Part shown: positions 36,548-44,602 of the stretch, one piece after another
Numbering within the stretch: position 1 is the first letter of the stretch
Layout: each line of letters opens with the position of its first letter
DNA from: Gordonia sp. X0973
GTDB taxonomy: Bacteria > Actinomycetota > Actinomycetes > Mycobacteriales > Mycobacteriaceae
Length of the DNA: 64,000 nt
Reading direction: 5' to 3'
NCBI RefSeq assembly: GCF_013348785.1
Contig: NZ_CP054691.1
Coordinates: 3,658,001 to 3,722,000, forward strand
The notes under the pieces: model-generated
Databases searched by the model: none
Told to the model about the DNA's origin: nothing
The model's input: only the letters and a program-made list of their open reading frames with translations
Translations under genes and position numbers: made by a program

Positions 36548-37762
36548 ATGGCATTTTCGCCGCGCGAGTTCTGGCGCAGGAGTCGGAAATGGCTCCGTTG
36601 GGTGCTGATCGTCGCGGTCGTGGCGGTTCTCGTGGTGGAGGGCTACCTGGTCCGCGACCAGTTCCACACCGCCTGGGGCCGCATCGGCGATGTCCATTGG
36701 GGCTGGTTGTCGGCCTGCTTCGTCGCGTCCATGCTCAACCTCGACAGCTTCGCCCGCGTGCAGCGCGCGCTCCTGCGCTCGGCCGGGGTGATGGTCTCGT
36801 GGTGGCGCTCGATGTCGGTGGTGCTCGCCGCGAACTCGCTCAGCCAGACGATGCCGGGCGGGCAGGTGCTCGCCCCCGCCTTCACCTTCCGGGAAACCCG
36901 CCGGTGGGGCGCGAATCCCGTCGTCGCGTCGTGGCAGGTCGTCATGTCCGGGCTGCTGGCCGGCGTCGGCCTGGCCACCCTGGGCATCGGCGGCGCGGTA
37001 CTCGCCGGTGCCCGCACCAACCCCTATTCGACGATGTTCTCGATCCTCGGATTCATCGCCTTCGTCGCCGTGCTGCAGTACCTGTCCACCCATCCCGCGA
37101 CCGTCCACCAGATCGGCACCCGGGTCCTGCACTGGTACAACGAACTGCGCAATCACCCCGAGGACGCCGGTCAGGAGCGCCTGACGCAGCTCATCGACCA
37201 GCTCGCCGCCGTGCAGCTGAAACGACGTGACGCCGCCGTCGCCTTCGGCTGGACGCTGTTCAACTGGATCGCCGACGTGTGCTGCCTGATGTTCGCCTGT
37301 TGGGCGATCGGCGCACGTCCGTCCATCGCCGGCATCGCCGTCGCCTACGCCGCGTCGAAGGCCGTCGGCACAGCGGTGCCGCTGCTGCCCGGCGGTCTCG
37401 GATTCGCCGACGTCGCGATGGTCGCCGCACTGGTCCCCGCGGGTATGGCGACCGGTGACGCGGCCGTCGCGGTCATCCTCTACCGGCTGGTCAGCTGGGC
37501 GCTGGTATCGCTGGTCGGCTGGGGCGTCATCCTGGTGATGTTCCGCACCCGAATCCGCTCCGAGGTGGGCGCCACCGACGAATTCGAGGACAGTCTCCGC
37601 GAAGCCTCCCCGGCCAATCCCGACCGCCCGCTACTCGACTTCACCGACGACCAGCGCCGACTCATCCTCGGGCATCCGCTTCCCGACGCCGCGCGCGAGG
37701 GCGACGAGGAGAACCCCGACGACGGGGCCCCGCCGCAAGACGACGCGTGGAAGCTACCGTGA
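36548..37762 (+). CDS. YbhN/LPG-synthase-type integral membrane protein (Rv0204c-like)
   Basis: The product has 404 residues. About eight membrane helices form the flippase-like transmembrane domain of the lysylphosphatidylglycerol synthase superfamily, without the synthase domain. Family landmarks are SQTMPGGQVLAPAF (near residue 100) and AVPLLPGGLGFADVAMVAAL (near 275-295). The tail of about 65 residues is acidic. The ATG at 36548 starts MAFSPREFW and precedes the first helix. The position corresponds to mycobacterial Rv0204c. It may move lipids, but the substrate is unknown. Confidence 0.87.
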   Translation: MAFSPREFWRRSRKWLRWVLIVAVVAVLVVEGYLVRDQFHTAWGRIGDVHWGWLSACFVASMLNLDSFARVQRALLRSAGVMVSWWRSMSVVLAANSLSQTMPGGQVLAPAFTFRETRRWGANPVVASWQVVMSGLLAGVGLATLGIGGAVLAGARTNPYSTMFSILGFIAFVAVLQYLSTHPATVHQIGTRVLHWYNELRNHPEDAGQERLTQLIDQLAAVQLKRRDAAVAFGWTLFNWIADVCCLMFACWAIGARPSIAGIAVAYAASKAVGTAVPLLPGGLGFADVAMVAALVPAGMATGDAAVAVILYRLVSWALVSLVGWGVILVMFRTRIRSEVGATDEFEDSLREASPANPDRPLLDFTDDQRRLILGHPLPDAAREGDEENPDDGAPPQDDAWKLP

Positions 37763-37767
37763 GAACA

Positions 37768-38199
37768 ATGACCTCTTCGACGACGAGCAGCCAGTTCCGA
37801 CTCCCCCTCGTGGCGACCGCCTTGGCCGACGCGGTGCTGATCGTCGTGTTCGCGACCGTGGGGCGGATGAGCCATGCCGAGGGGATAACCCTCCTGGGCG
37901 TCGCCGACACTGCGTGGCCGTTCCTGGCGGGCGCCGCCGTCGGCTGGTCGCTGCTGTACGTCTACGCCCGCGTGGGGTCGTCGGACTGGTTCGGCGCCCG
38001 CAGCTTCCGGCCCGAGCGCGTCATCCCGTTCGGGGTGGCCGTGTGGCTGTTCACCGTCGTCGTCGGGATGGTCCTGCGCCGGGTCTCGCACCAGGGCACC
38101 GCGACCTCGTTCATCATCGTCGCGACGATCGTGCTCGGCCTCTTCCTACTCGGCTGGCGCATCCTGGCCAGCCGCCTGTATCAGCTGTCCAAGCGCTGA
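37768..38199 (+). CDS. DUF3054 membrane protein
   Basis: The product has 143 residues and four membrane helices (ALADAVLIVVFATVG; TAWPFLAGAAVGWSLLYVY; VIPFGVAVWLFTVVVGMVL; FIIVATIVLGLFLLGWRI), the standard DUF3054 layout with the RxS..G motif in the loop. It begins five bases after the YbhN-like gene. A GTG at 37759 overlapping that stop is an alternative start. The function is unknown. It converges with the next gene with no gap (stop codons adjacent). Confidence 0.85.
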   Translation: MTSSTTSSQFRLPLVATALADAVLIVVFATVGRMSHAEGITLLGVADTAWPFLAGAAVGWSLLYVYARVGSSDWFGARSFRPERVIPFGVAVWLFTVVVGMVLRRVSHQGTATSFIIVATIVLGLFLLGWRILASRLYQLSKR

Positions 38200-39828
38200 T
38201 CAGCGCACCTTCAGGTACTTCTGTGCCGCCTGCAGCGCGGCGGTTCCCGATTTCGGTCCCTCGGTGTAGATGACGATCACCTTGTTGTCGACGAGGCCGA
38301 GGAACCATCCGGGACCGTCCGGACCGTTCGTCCCGACGAGGGCCCGCAGACCCTTCTTGTCCGTCAGGTCGCTGGCGTCGCCGGCGCGGACCGTGCGCAC
38401 CATCGCACGCAGGATCGGCGCGGACAGGCCGTCGTCGACGGTGCCCAGCTTGCCGTCGTGGATCCCCGTCGGCTGGCCCTTGATGACGAAGGGCGCGACG
38501 GATGTCTTCGCGCCGGATGACGCACGGGACAGCGCCACGCCGAGGGCTCCGACGTTGAGCAGCGAGGCGCGGATCTCGCCGGGGCGGAAGTCCACGTCGT
38601 TCACCGAGGCGCCGGTGCGCTCCGGTGTGGAGGCGCCGGGGACGGTGAACACCACGCCGAGGCCGAGGCGGTCGAGCAATTCCTCCGCCGGGGTGTTGCT
38701 GGCCTTGGAGTACGCGGTCACCGCGTCGAAGACGGCGGAGAGCGTCGATCCGGTGATGTAGTCGCCGTCGATGCTGATGCCGCGGTCGGTGGCGGCCGCG
38801 TTGCGGCCCATGCCGAGGATTCCGCCGGTCCTGGCGTCGAGGGTGAGCACGGTCGTCGGCTGGGCGACCTCGATGGCGGCCAGCCCGGCGGCCCGCTGCA
38901 CGCGGGGGTCGATCGACGTGCCGATACTCGGCGCGGCCGGACCCTGCGCGCTGTCGAGGCGCTCGGGTGCCTGTCCGGGCTGGTCGACGACGATCTGCCA
39001 ACCCGCGGTGACGTCGCGGACCGCCTGCCAATAGTTGCTCAAGCCGTCTTCCAGCGGGGAGTCGAGTTGGCGGTCGACCATCACCAGCTTGTCGTGTTTG
39101 CGCACCGTTACGCCACGGATCTTGCCGGGGTCGGTGGTGAGGACCCGCATGTCGGGATCGCGCAGCGACACCGCCACGACCGGCTGGCCGGGGTTCGCGG
39201 CAATCTTCGCGAGGATGACCTCGGAGGTCACCTGCGGCGCCATCGGGGCGATCGCGCGGGCGACGGCGCGGACCGTCGCTCCCAGGTCGGCGCTCTGACC
39301 CGGATCGACGACCACGTCGTTGACACTCTGCATGACCATGAACGGCTTGCCGGTGCGGGCCAGGACCCGCGGTGCGGGCCTGGCGTCGGTGCGCATCTCG
39401 TGGATGCGCCCACCCGGGCGCAGACCCGAGTAGATGACAGACGGCTCCCAGAGAACCCGCCACCCCGATGAGAGTCGGCGCGCGGAACCCTGCGTCTCGG
39501 TGGCGAACTGTCGGCCGTTGTCCCAGTGGTAGACGGTCTTGAGCGTGAACCCGGCGGTGCCGTCGCTGTAGCCGACGGTGTGCTTCACCGTGGCGTCGAC
39601 GTTCATCGCGTGCATGCCGTCCATCGTCGCGGTCAGCGCCTCACTCGCCTGGCCGGGAGCGGTCGTCAGCGCCGAGGCGCGCTCGATGTTCTGCTGCGAG
39701 ATCGCCTTCGCGTAGTCGCGGATCACCCCGTCGGCCTCGCTCGACGACGACGAGCAGGAGGTCACCGCGGCACAGCAGGCCAACGTGCTGACTGCGGCGA
39801 CGGCGACTCGGGGCGACCAAATCCTCAT
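38200..39828 (-). CDS. Penicillin-binding-protein-like lipoprotein lacking catalytic motifs
   Basis: The 542-residue lipoprotein has a lipobox ending in VTSC near residues 22-25, an NTF2-like N-terminal domain (about residues 31-140), a dimerisation domain and a transpeptidase-like domain. It resembles mycobacterial Rv2864c. The catalytic motifs are degenerate. Where the SxxK motif should be there is GSTLSAVFDA, with Ser kept but Lys lost. The SxN motif is not conserved (KASNTPAE), and KTG is replaced by KKG in DKKGLRALVG. The protein is about 60 residues shorter than that homologue. It may bind or scaffold cell-wall partners rather than cross-link peptidoglycan. The start is ATG 39828. Confidence 0.8.
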   Translation of the reverse strand: MRIWSPRVAVAAVSTLACCAAVTSCSSSSSEADGVIRDYAKAISQQNIERASALTTAPGQASEALTATMDGMHAMNVDATVKHTVGYSDGTAGFTLKTVYHWDNGRQFATETQGSARRLSSGWRVLWEPSVIYSGLRPGGRIHEMRTDARPAPRVLARTGKPFMVMQSVNDVVVDPGQSADLGATVRAVARAIAPMAPQVTSEVILAKIAANPGQPVVAVSLRDPDMRVLTTDPGKIRGVTVRKHDKLVMVDRQLDSPLEDGLSNYWQAVRDVTAGWQIVVDQPGQAPERLDSAQGPAAPSIGTSIDPRVQRAAGLAAIEVAQPTTVLTLDARTGGILGMGRNAAATDRGISIDGDYITGSTLSAVFDAVTAYSKASNTPAEELLDRLGLGVVFTVPGASTPERTGASVNDVDFRPGEIRASLLNVGALGVALSRASSGAKTSVAPFVIKGQPTGIHDGKLGTVDDGLSAPILRAMVRTVRAGDASDLTDKKGLRALVGTNGPDGPGWFLGLVDNKVIVIYTEGPKSGTAALQAAQKYLKVR

Positions 39829-39928
39829 AAGTCACAATTTTCACACCAGTCACACGGGGTGTCGATCCTCCCCGGCACCGGGTCCGTTACAACCCCGTCA
39901 CGCCTCAATAACGCAGGCCCCCGATCCG

Positions 39929-40085
39929 CCGACTGGGCACCTCCAGCCCACCGAGTGGGCACCCCAACCCCGCCGAGTGGGCACCTCCAGCCCACCGAGT
40001 GGGCACCCCAACCCCGCCGAGTGGGCACCTCCAGCCCGCCGAGTGGGCACCTCCAGCCCGCCGAGTGGGCACCTCCAGCCACCGA
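39929..40085 (-). repeat. 22-bp tandem repeat, family A, site 2 (seven copies)
   Basis: Seven copies of CCGAGTGGGCAC at an exact 22-bp period run from 39931 to 40082. The first copy has GACTGGGCAC. On the minus strand the unit reads GGTGCCCACTCGGYGGG plus a variable CTGGA or GTTGG tail. It fills the spacer between the pirin stop and the start of the lipoprotein gene. Small open frames here are translations of the repeat and are not genes. Confidence 0.92.
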
Positions 40086-40104
40086 GCGTCGGGTCGGGTG
40101 ACCG

Positions 40105-40863
40105 CTACTCCCCGAGCGTCTTGTCCATCACCCAGACCAGGGCTTCGGCAGTCTCGTCGGAATCCCCGACGAGGGCAACTCCGCCGATCTCGACCCCGCG
40201 GATGGCGTCACCGACGGTGAGCCCCTCGTCGTCGAAACGTATCGCCCCGTCTGTGACGAGCAGATATACGTACCGGCCGCGCGGCACGAGCACCCGTTGC
40301 CCCTTCCCCAGCCGCGCCACCCACAACGTCGCCGACCGGTTCGCGATGCGGATGGCGGAGTCGGTTTCGGGGTTCCCCGACGCGATGGGTATCAGCCCTC
40401 CGGCGGCCAATTCGGATGCGACGTCGGCCTGGTCGTAGCTCGGCTCCAGACCGAACTCGTCGGGCATCACCCACATTTGGACATAGCTCGCGTCGACGTC
40501 ACCGGCGCCCTCGACGCGCAAACCGTCGTCGGAAGTCCACGTGTCGTTGCGTTCCGAATGCTCGATTCCGGCACCGGCGCTCATTCGTTGGGCCAGTCCG
40601 GGATAGACGATGCCGCTGTGCCCGTGCGAGTCCTGGTGAACGAGGCTCCCCGATCGCACCCAAGTGATGATCTCGGTCTCGCGGTGCGGGTGGGTATCGA
40701 ATCCCTGCCCCGGCCGCAGCGTCTCGTCGTTCTGCACCAGGAGCACGCCATGGTGGGTGTTCGACGGGTCGTAGTGGTCGCCGAAGGAAAAGCTGTGCGC
40801 CGAGGCCAACCAGTCCGTCGTCGTGGTGAACCGATTTCCGGCGCGGATCACCGAATAACTCAT
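40105..40863 (-). CDS. Pirin family protein
   Basis: The product has 252 residues and a bicupin fold. The metal site in the N-terminal cupin is FDTHPHRETEIITWVRSG, and a second His/Glu cluster lies in GIEHSERN. These match pirins that bind Fe and in some cases have quercetinase-like activity. The ATG at 40863 begins MSYSVIRAGNRF; longer readings cross the 22-bp repeat array. It is divergent from the M13 peptidase and flanked by family A repeats on both sides. Confidence 0.9.
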   Translation of the reverse strand: MSYSVIRAGNRFTTTTDWLASAHSFSFGDHYDPSNTHHGVLLVQNDETLRPGQGFDTHPHRETEIITWVRSGSLVHQDSHGHSGIVYPGLAQRMSAGAGIEHSERNDTWTSDDGLRVEGAGDVDASYVQMWVMPDEFGLEPSYDQADVASELAAGGLIPIASGNPETDSAIRIANRSATLWVARLGKGQRVLVPRGRYVYLLVTDGAIRFDDEGLTVGDAIRGVEIGGVALVGDSDETAEALVWVMDKTLGE

Positions 40864-40880
40864 GCATCCAGTGTGCACCG

Positions 40881-40946
40881 GTGCCCAGTCGACGGGGTTG
40901 GGGTGCCCACTCGGCAGGGTTGGGGTGCCCACTCGGCGAAACTGGG
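40881..40946 (+). repeat. 22-bp tandem repeat, family A, site 3
   Basis: Three copies of GTGCCCACTCGGCGGGGTTG-type units begin at 40881, 40903 and 40925. The first has CAGTCGAC in place of CACTCGGC. This array occupies most of the divergent spacer between pirin and the M13 peptidase, so it overlaps both promoters. Confidence 0.9.
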
Positions 40947-40975
40947 GCGGCGAAGACCGACGCGCGTCGGGCAGG

Positions 40976-42955
40976 ATGGAAGCCGTGACTGCGACGACCC
41001 CACACTCCGGCATCGACCTCTCCTTCACCGACGACGCGGTGCGCGCCCAGGACGACCTGTACGCCCACTTCAACGGCAAGTGGTTGGCGAGCCACGAGAT
41101 CCCCGCCGACCGCAGCATCGACGGCTCCTTCATCGTGCTGCGCGACCGGGCCGAGGAGGATGTCCGCGACATCATCACCGCGGCGGCGGACTCCGGCGCC
41201 GCGGCCGGGAGCGACGAGCGCAAGATCGGCGACCTCTACGCCTCCTTCATGGACGACGAGCGCATCGAGGAGCTCGGCCTCGCCCCCGTCGCCGGCGGGC
41301 TGGCGGCGATCGACGCGATCGGCGATCTGACCGGCCTGGCACAAGCGATCGGCGCCTTCCAGCGTGGCGGCATCAGCGGGCTGTTCGGCGTGTACGTGGA
41401 CACCGACTCGAAGAACTCCGACCGCTACCTGGTGCACATCGTGCAGTCCGGGCTGGGCCTGCCCGACGAGTCCTACTACCGCGAGGACGCGCACGCCGAC
41501 ACGCGCACCGCCTACGTAGCGCACGTCGAGAAGATGTTCGCCCTCGCCGGCGTCGACGATCCGGCGGCCGCCGCCGCGACCGTGATGGACCTGGAGACCG
41601 CGCTGGCCTCGCACCACTGGGATGTGGTCCGACGACGCGACGCCGACGCCACCTACAACCTGACCTCGGCCGCCGACTTCGCAACGGAGGCCGGCAGCTT
41701 CCCGGTGGACACCTGGATCACGACCCTGGCCGACGGCGACACCAACGCCTTCGCGGAGGTGAACGTCGGCCAGCCGTCCTACATCACCGGAGCCGCCGCC
41801 CTCCTCGCCGACCGCCCGCTCGACGACTGGAAGGCGTGGCTGCGGTGGAAGCTGCTCCACTCCGCCGCCCCCTACCTGCCGAGCGCATTCGTCGACGAGA
41901 ACTTCGCCTTCTACGGGCGCACCCTTTCCGGTGCGCCGGAGATCCGCGACCGCTGGAAGCGCGGCGTCGGATTCGTCGAGGGCGCAATGGGATTCGCGGT
42001 CGGCAAGCTCTACGTCGACAAGCATTTCCCCGCCGCGGCCAAGGCCCGCATGGACGAGCTGATCGGCAACCTCATCGAGGCCTATCGTCGCAACATCGGC
42101 GAGTTGGACTGGATGACGCCGGCCACGCGCGAGAAGGCGTTGGCCAAGCTCGCGTCCTTCAACCCGAAGATCGGCTACCCGGCGCAGTGGCGGGACTATT
42201 CGGCGCTGGTCGTCGACCGCGACGACCTCATCGGCAACGTCGCGCGCGCGTCGGCCTTCGAGTACGACCGCGAGCTCGGCAAGATCGGGCAGCCGGTCGA
42301 CCGCGACGAGTGGTTCATGACCCCGCAGACGGTGAACGCCTACTACAACCCGGGGATGAACGAGATCGTCTTCCCGGCCGCGATCCTGCAGCCGCCGTTC
42401 TTCGACGCCGAGGCCGACGACGCGGCCAACTACGGCGGTATCGGCGCGGTGATCGGGCACGAGATCGGCCACGGCTTCGACGACCAGGGCGCGAAGTACG
42501 ACGGCGACGGCAACCTCGTCGACTGGTGGACCGACGAGGATCGGACCGAATTCGCTTCTCGCACAAAGGCTCTCATCGAGCAGTACAACGAGTTCACCCC
42601 GACGGGTCTGTCGCCGGAGCACAAGGTCAACGGTGAGTTCACCATTGGGGAGAACATCGGCGATCTCGGCGGGCTGTCCATCGCGCTGGTCGCCTACCAC
42701 CTCGCCGATCCCAACCCCCCGGTGATCGACGGGATGACCGGCCAGCAGCGGCTCTTCTACAGCTGGGCCCAGGTGTGGCGGACCAAGACCCGCGACGAGG
42801 AGGCGATCAAGCGCCTTGCGATCGACCCGCACTCGCCGCCGGAGTTCCGCTGCAACGGGGTGGTGCGCAACGTCGACGCCTTCTACGACGCGTTTGACGT
42901 CGCGCCGGGCGACCGGCTCTACCTCGAACCCGACCAGCGGGTGCGCATCTGGTGA
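40976..42955 (+). CDS. M13 family zinc metallopeptidase, Zmp1-like
   Basis: The product has 659 residues, close to the 663 of mycobacterial Zmp1. The zinc site is HEIGH at residues 495-499, and the third ligand Glu559 lies in ENIGD with Asp563, as in neprilysin-type enzymes. The substrate-binding motif NAYYNPG is near residue 450, and the C-terminus ends in the typical VRIW. There is no signal peptide, so export, if any, is unconventional. Starts are ATG 40976 or GTG 40985; both are close to GGCAGG/GGAAG sites. Confidence 0.93.
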   Translation: MEAVTATTPHSGIDLSFTDDAVRAQDDLYAHFNGKWLASHEIPADRSIDGSFIVLRDRAEEDVRDIITAAADSGAAAGSDERKIGDLYASFMDDERIEELGLAPVAGGLAAIDAIGDLTGLAQAIGAFQRGGISGLFGVYVDTDSKNSDRYLVHIVQSGLGLPDESYYREDAHADTRTAYVAHVEKMFALAGVDDPAAAAATVMDLETALASHHWDVVRRRDADATYNLTSAADFATEAGSFPVDTWITTLADGDTNAFAEVNVGQPSYITGAAALLADRPLDDWKAWLRWKLLHSAAPYLPSAFVDENFAFYGRTLSGAPEIRDRWKRGVGFVEGAMGFAVGKLYVDKHFPAAAKARMDELIGNLIEAYRRNIGELDWMTPATREKALAKLASFNPKIGYPAQWRDYSALVVDRDDLIGNVARASAFEYDRELGKIGQPVDRDEWFMTPQTVNAYYNPGMNEIVFPAAILQPPFFDAEADDAANYGGIGAVIGHEIGHGFDDQGAKYDGDGNLVDWWTDEDRTEFASRTKALIEQYNEFTPTGLSPEHKVNGEFTIGENIGDLGGLSIALVAYHLADPNPPVIDGMTGQQRLFYSWAQVWRTKTRDEEAIKRLAIDPHSPPEFRCNGVVRNVDAFYDAFDVAPGDRLYLEPDQRVRIW

Positions 42956-42981
42956 TCGCCGGTGGGGCGCCCGGGGAGCGC

Positions 42982-43049
42982 GTCGAGTCGGTGTATCGAT
43001 GGTGGTCGAGTGCCGGCGAGCCGCTAGGCGAGTCGGTGTATCGAGACCC
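42982..43049 (+). repeat. Interspersed repeat family B, site 2
   Basis: The element contains GTCGGTGTATCGA, GGTGGTCGAGTGCCGGC, GAGCCGCTAGGCGAG and GTATCGAGACC in order. It lies directly before the KstR operator of the hydrolase gene and after the M13 peptidase stop. Confidence 0.85.
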
Positions 43050-43054
43050 GGCAA

Positions 43055-43072
43055 ACTAGAACGTGTTCTAGT
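43055..43072. promoter_or_regulatory. KstR-type operator, site 2
   Basis: The palindrome ACTAGAACGTGTTCTAGT is the exact reverse complement of the site at 13748-13765 and fits TNNAACNNGTTNNA. It is only 8 bp before the GTG start of the hydrolase gene, so the site must overlap the promoter and may imply a very short leader. Confidence 0.88.
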
Positions 43073-43080
43073 ATGGCTTC

Positions 43081-43938
43081 GTGGATGTCACCTACGAAGC
43101 GACCAAGCGCGAACTGTCGACCGACAAGGGCGTGATCCGGTACCACGAGGCCGGTGACGCGGACGCTCCCCCGCTGATCCTGCTGCACGGATCGGGTCCC
43201 GGGGTGACCGGTTGGCGCAACTACCGCAACAACCTCGGGTTCTTCGCCCAGACCCATCGCACCTTCATCCTGGAGTTCCCCGGCTTCGGCGTGAGCGACC
43301 CGGTCGAGGGCCACCCGGTGCTCACCGCCGGCAGCTCGGTCACCCGGTTCATGGACGGACTGGGTATCGAGTCGGCGCCGATGATCGGCAACTCGATGGG
43401 CGGCGTCGTCGGCATCAACCTGGCGATCAAGAAGCCCGACCGGGTCGCCAAGCTCGTCACCATCGGCGGCGTGGGGCCGAACGTCTTCAGCCCCTCCCCC
43501 AGCGAGGGATTGCGCCTGCTGCAGGAGTTCACCGACGCGCCCGATCGCGACAAGCTGATCCGCTGGCTCAATTCGATGGTCTACGACCGCGCGATCGTAA
43601 CCGACGAACTCATCGAGGAGCGCTGGGAGGCAGCGACCAATCCCGACGCCCAGCAGACCGCCGCGATGATGTACGGCTCCAAGGCCTTCGAGATGCAGCA
43701 GCAGTTCATGGCCGCCGCCGACACCCCGCCGTACTGGGCGATGATGCACAAGGTCGCCTGCCCGACCCTGCTCACCTGGGGGCGCGACGACCGGGTCAGC
43801 CCACCCGACATGGCGATGGTCCCGATGCGCCTCATCCCCGACGCCCAGCTGCACATCTTCCCGCGCTGCGGGCACTGGGTGATGATCGAGGCCAAGGCGG
43901 CCTTCGAGTCGACCGTCGCCGCCTTCCTCGCCGACTGA
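43081..43938 (+). CDS. Meta-cleavage-product hydrolase, HsaD-like
   Basis: The product has 285 residues and an alpha/beta fold. The catalytic triad is Ser105 in GNSMGG, Asp236 or Asp237 in WGRDDRVSP, and His265 in CGHWVMIE. The oxyanion segment LHGSGPGVTGW and the lid element SMVYDRAIVTDELIEERW closely follow HsaD, the C-C bond hydrolase of steroid ring degradation. A KstR-type operator controls it. The hsaACB genes are not adjacent, so this may be a second, specialised hydrolase. GTG 43081 is the first start in frame after the operator. It converges with the methyltransferase gene. Confidence 0.82.
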   Translation: MDVTYEATKRELSTDKGVIRYHEAGDADAPPLILLHGSGPGVTGWRNYRNNLGFFAQTHRTFILEFPGFGVSDPVEGHPVLTAGSSVTRFMDGLGIESAPMIGNSMGGVVGINLAIKKPDRVAKLVTIGGVGPNVFSPSPSEGLRLLQEFTDAPDRDKLIRWLNSMVYDRAIVTDELIEERWEAATNPDAQQTAAMMYGSKAFEMQQQFMAAADTPPYWAMMHKVACPTLLTWGRDDRVSPPDMAMVPMRLIPDAQLHIFPRCGHWVMIEAKAAFESTVAAFLAD

Positions 43939-43966
43939 CACCGCCCGGGCGCCGCGCAGCAGCCGG

Positions 43967-44572
43967 CTATTCGGCCCGGGTCAGCACCGATACCGCGAAG
44001 TCGGCGTCGTCGCGCCACGGGCGCAGGTCCCACGTCGAGAGCCGGAGGTCGAGCCGCAGGCCCGCAGCGGCGACGGCCTCGTCGAAAGCGGGGACCGTCA
44101 GGTCGCGGTCGGTGTGGAATCCGACGACGATCCGCCCGCTCGACGACAGATGCGCGGCCAGTCGTTCGAGCACTTGCTGCTCGGTCCCCGGCGCGAGGAA
44201 GACCATCACGTTTCCCGCGCAGACGATGACGTCGAAAAGCTCGTCGATCCCACGTGCGGGCAGGTCGAGTTCGGCGAGATCGCCGACGAGCCAGGTCGGG
44301 CCGGGATGGTCCTGCTGTGCCGCGGCGATCAGCTTCTCGTCGACGTCGACGCCGACGACGGTGTGCCCCACCTCGTGGAGGTAGCCGCCGACTCGGCCGG
44401 GTCCGCACCCGGCGTCGAGGATGCGCGCGCCGCGCGGCACCATCGCGTCGACCATTCGGGCCTCGCCGACGAGGTCGGCACCCTCGTCGGCCATCGTGCG
44501 GAACCGTTCGATGTACCACTCGCTATGGCCCGGTTTGGTGTCGGTGATCCAGCGGGGTGGCGGCGTCGTCAT
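43967..44572 (-). CDS. Class I SAM-dependent methyltransferase
   Basis: The product has 201 residues. The SAM motif is ILDAGCGPGRVG near residues 53-64, the acidic residue follows in VVGVDVDE, and VCAGNVMVFL is motif IV. It matches small actinobacterial methyltransferases of unknown target. The ATG at 44572 is chosen from MTTPPPRWITDTK. It stands alone between two unrelated genes, and no substrate can be inferred. Confidence 0.85.
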   Translation of the reverse strand: MTTPPPRWITDTKPGHSEWYIERFRTMADEGADLVGEARMVDAMVPRGARILDAGCGPGRVGGYLHEVGHTVVGVDVDEKLIAAAQQDHPGPTWLVGDLAELDLPARGIDELFDVIVCAGNVMVFLAPGTEQQVLERLAAHLSSSGRIVVGFHTDRDLTVPAFDEAVAAAGLRLDLRLSTWDLRPWRDDADFAVSVLTRAE

Positions 44573-44602
44573 GGGTCCAGCCTATTCGCGGCAAGGATGT
44601 GA

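Noticed and set aside
39929..40085. CRISPR array
   Set aside because: The units are directly tandem with no unique spacers, and no cas gene is present.
39825..40101. Open frames coding for repeated PPSGHLQP/RRVGTSS-like peptides
   Set aside because: They are translations of the 22-bp repeat in various frames; 22 is not a multiple of three and no family or start site supports them.
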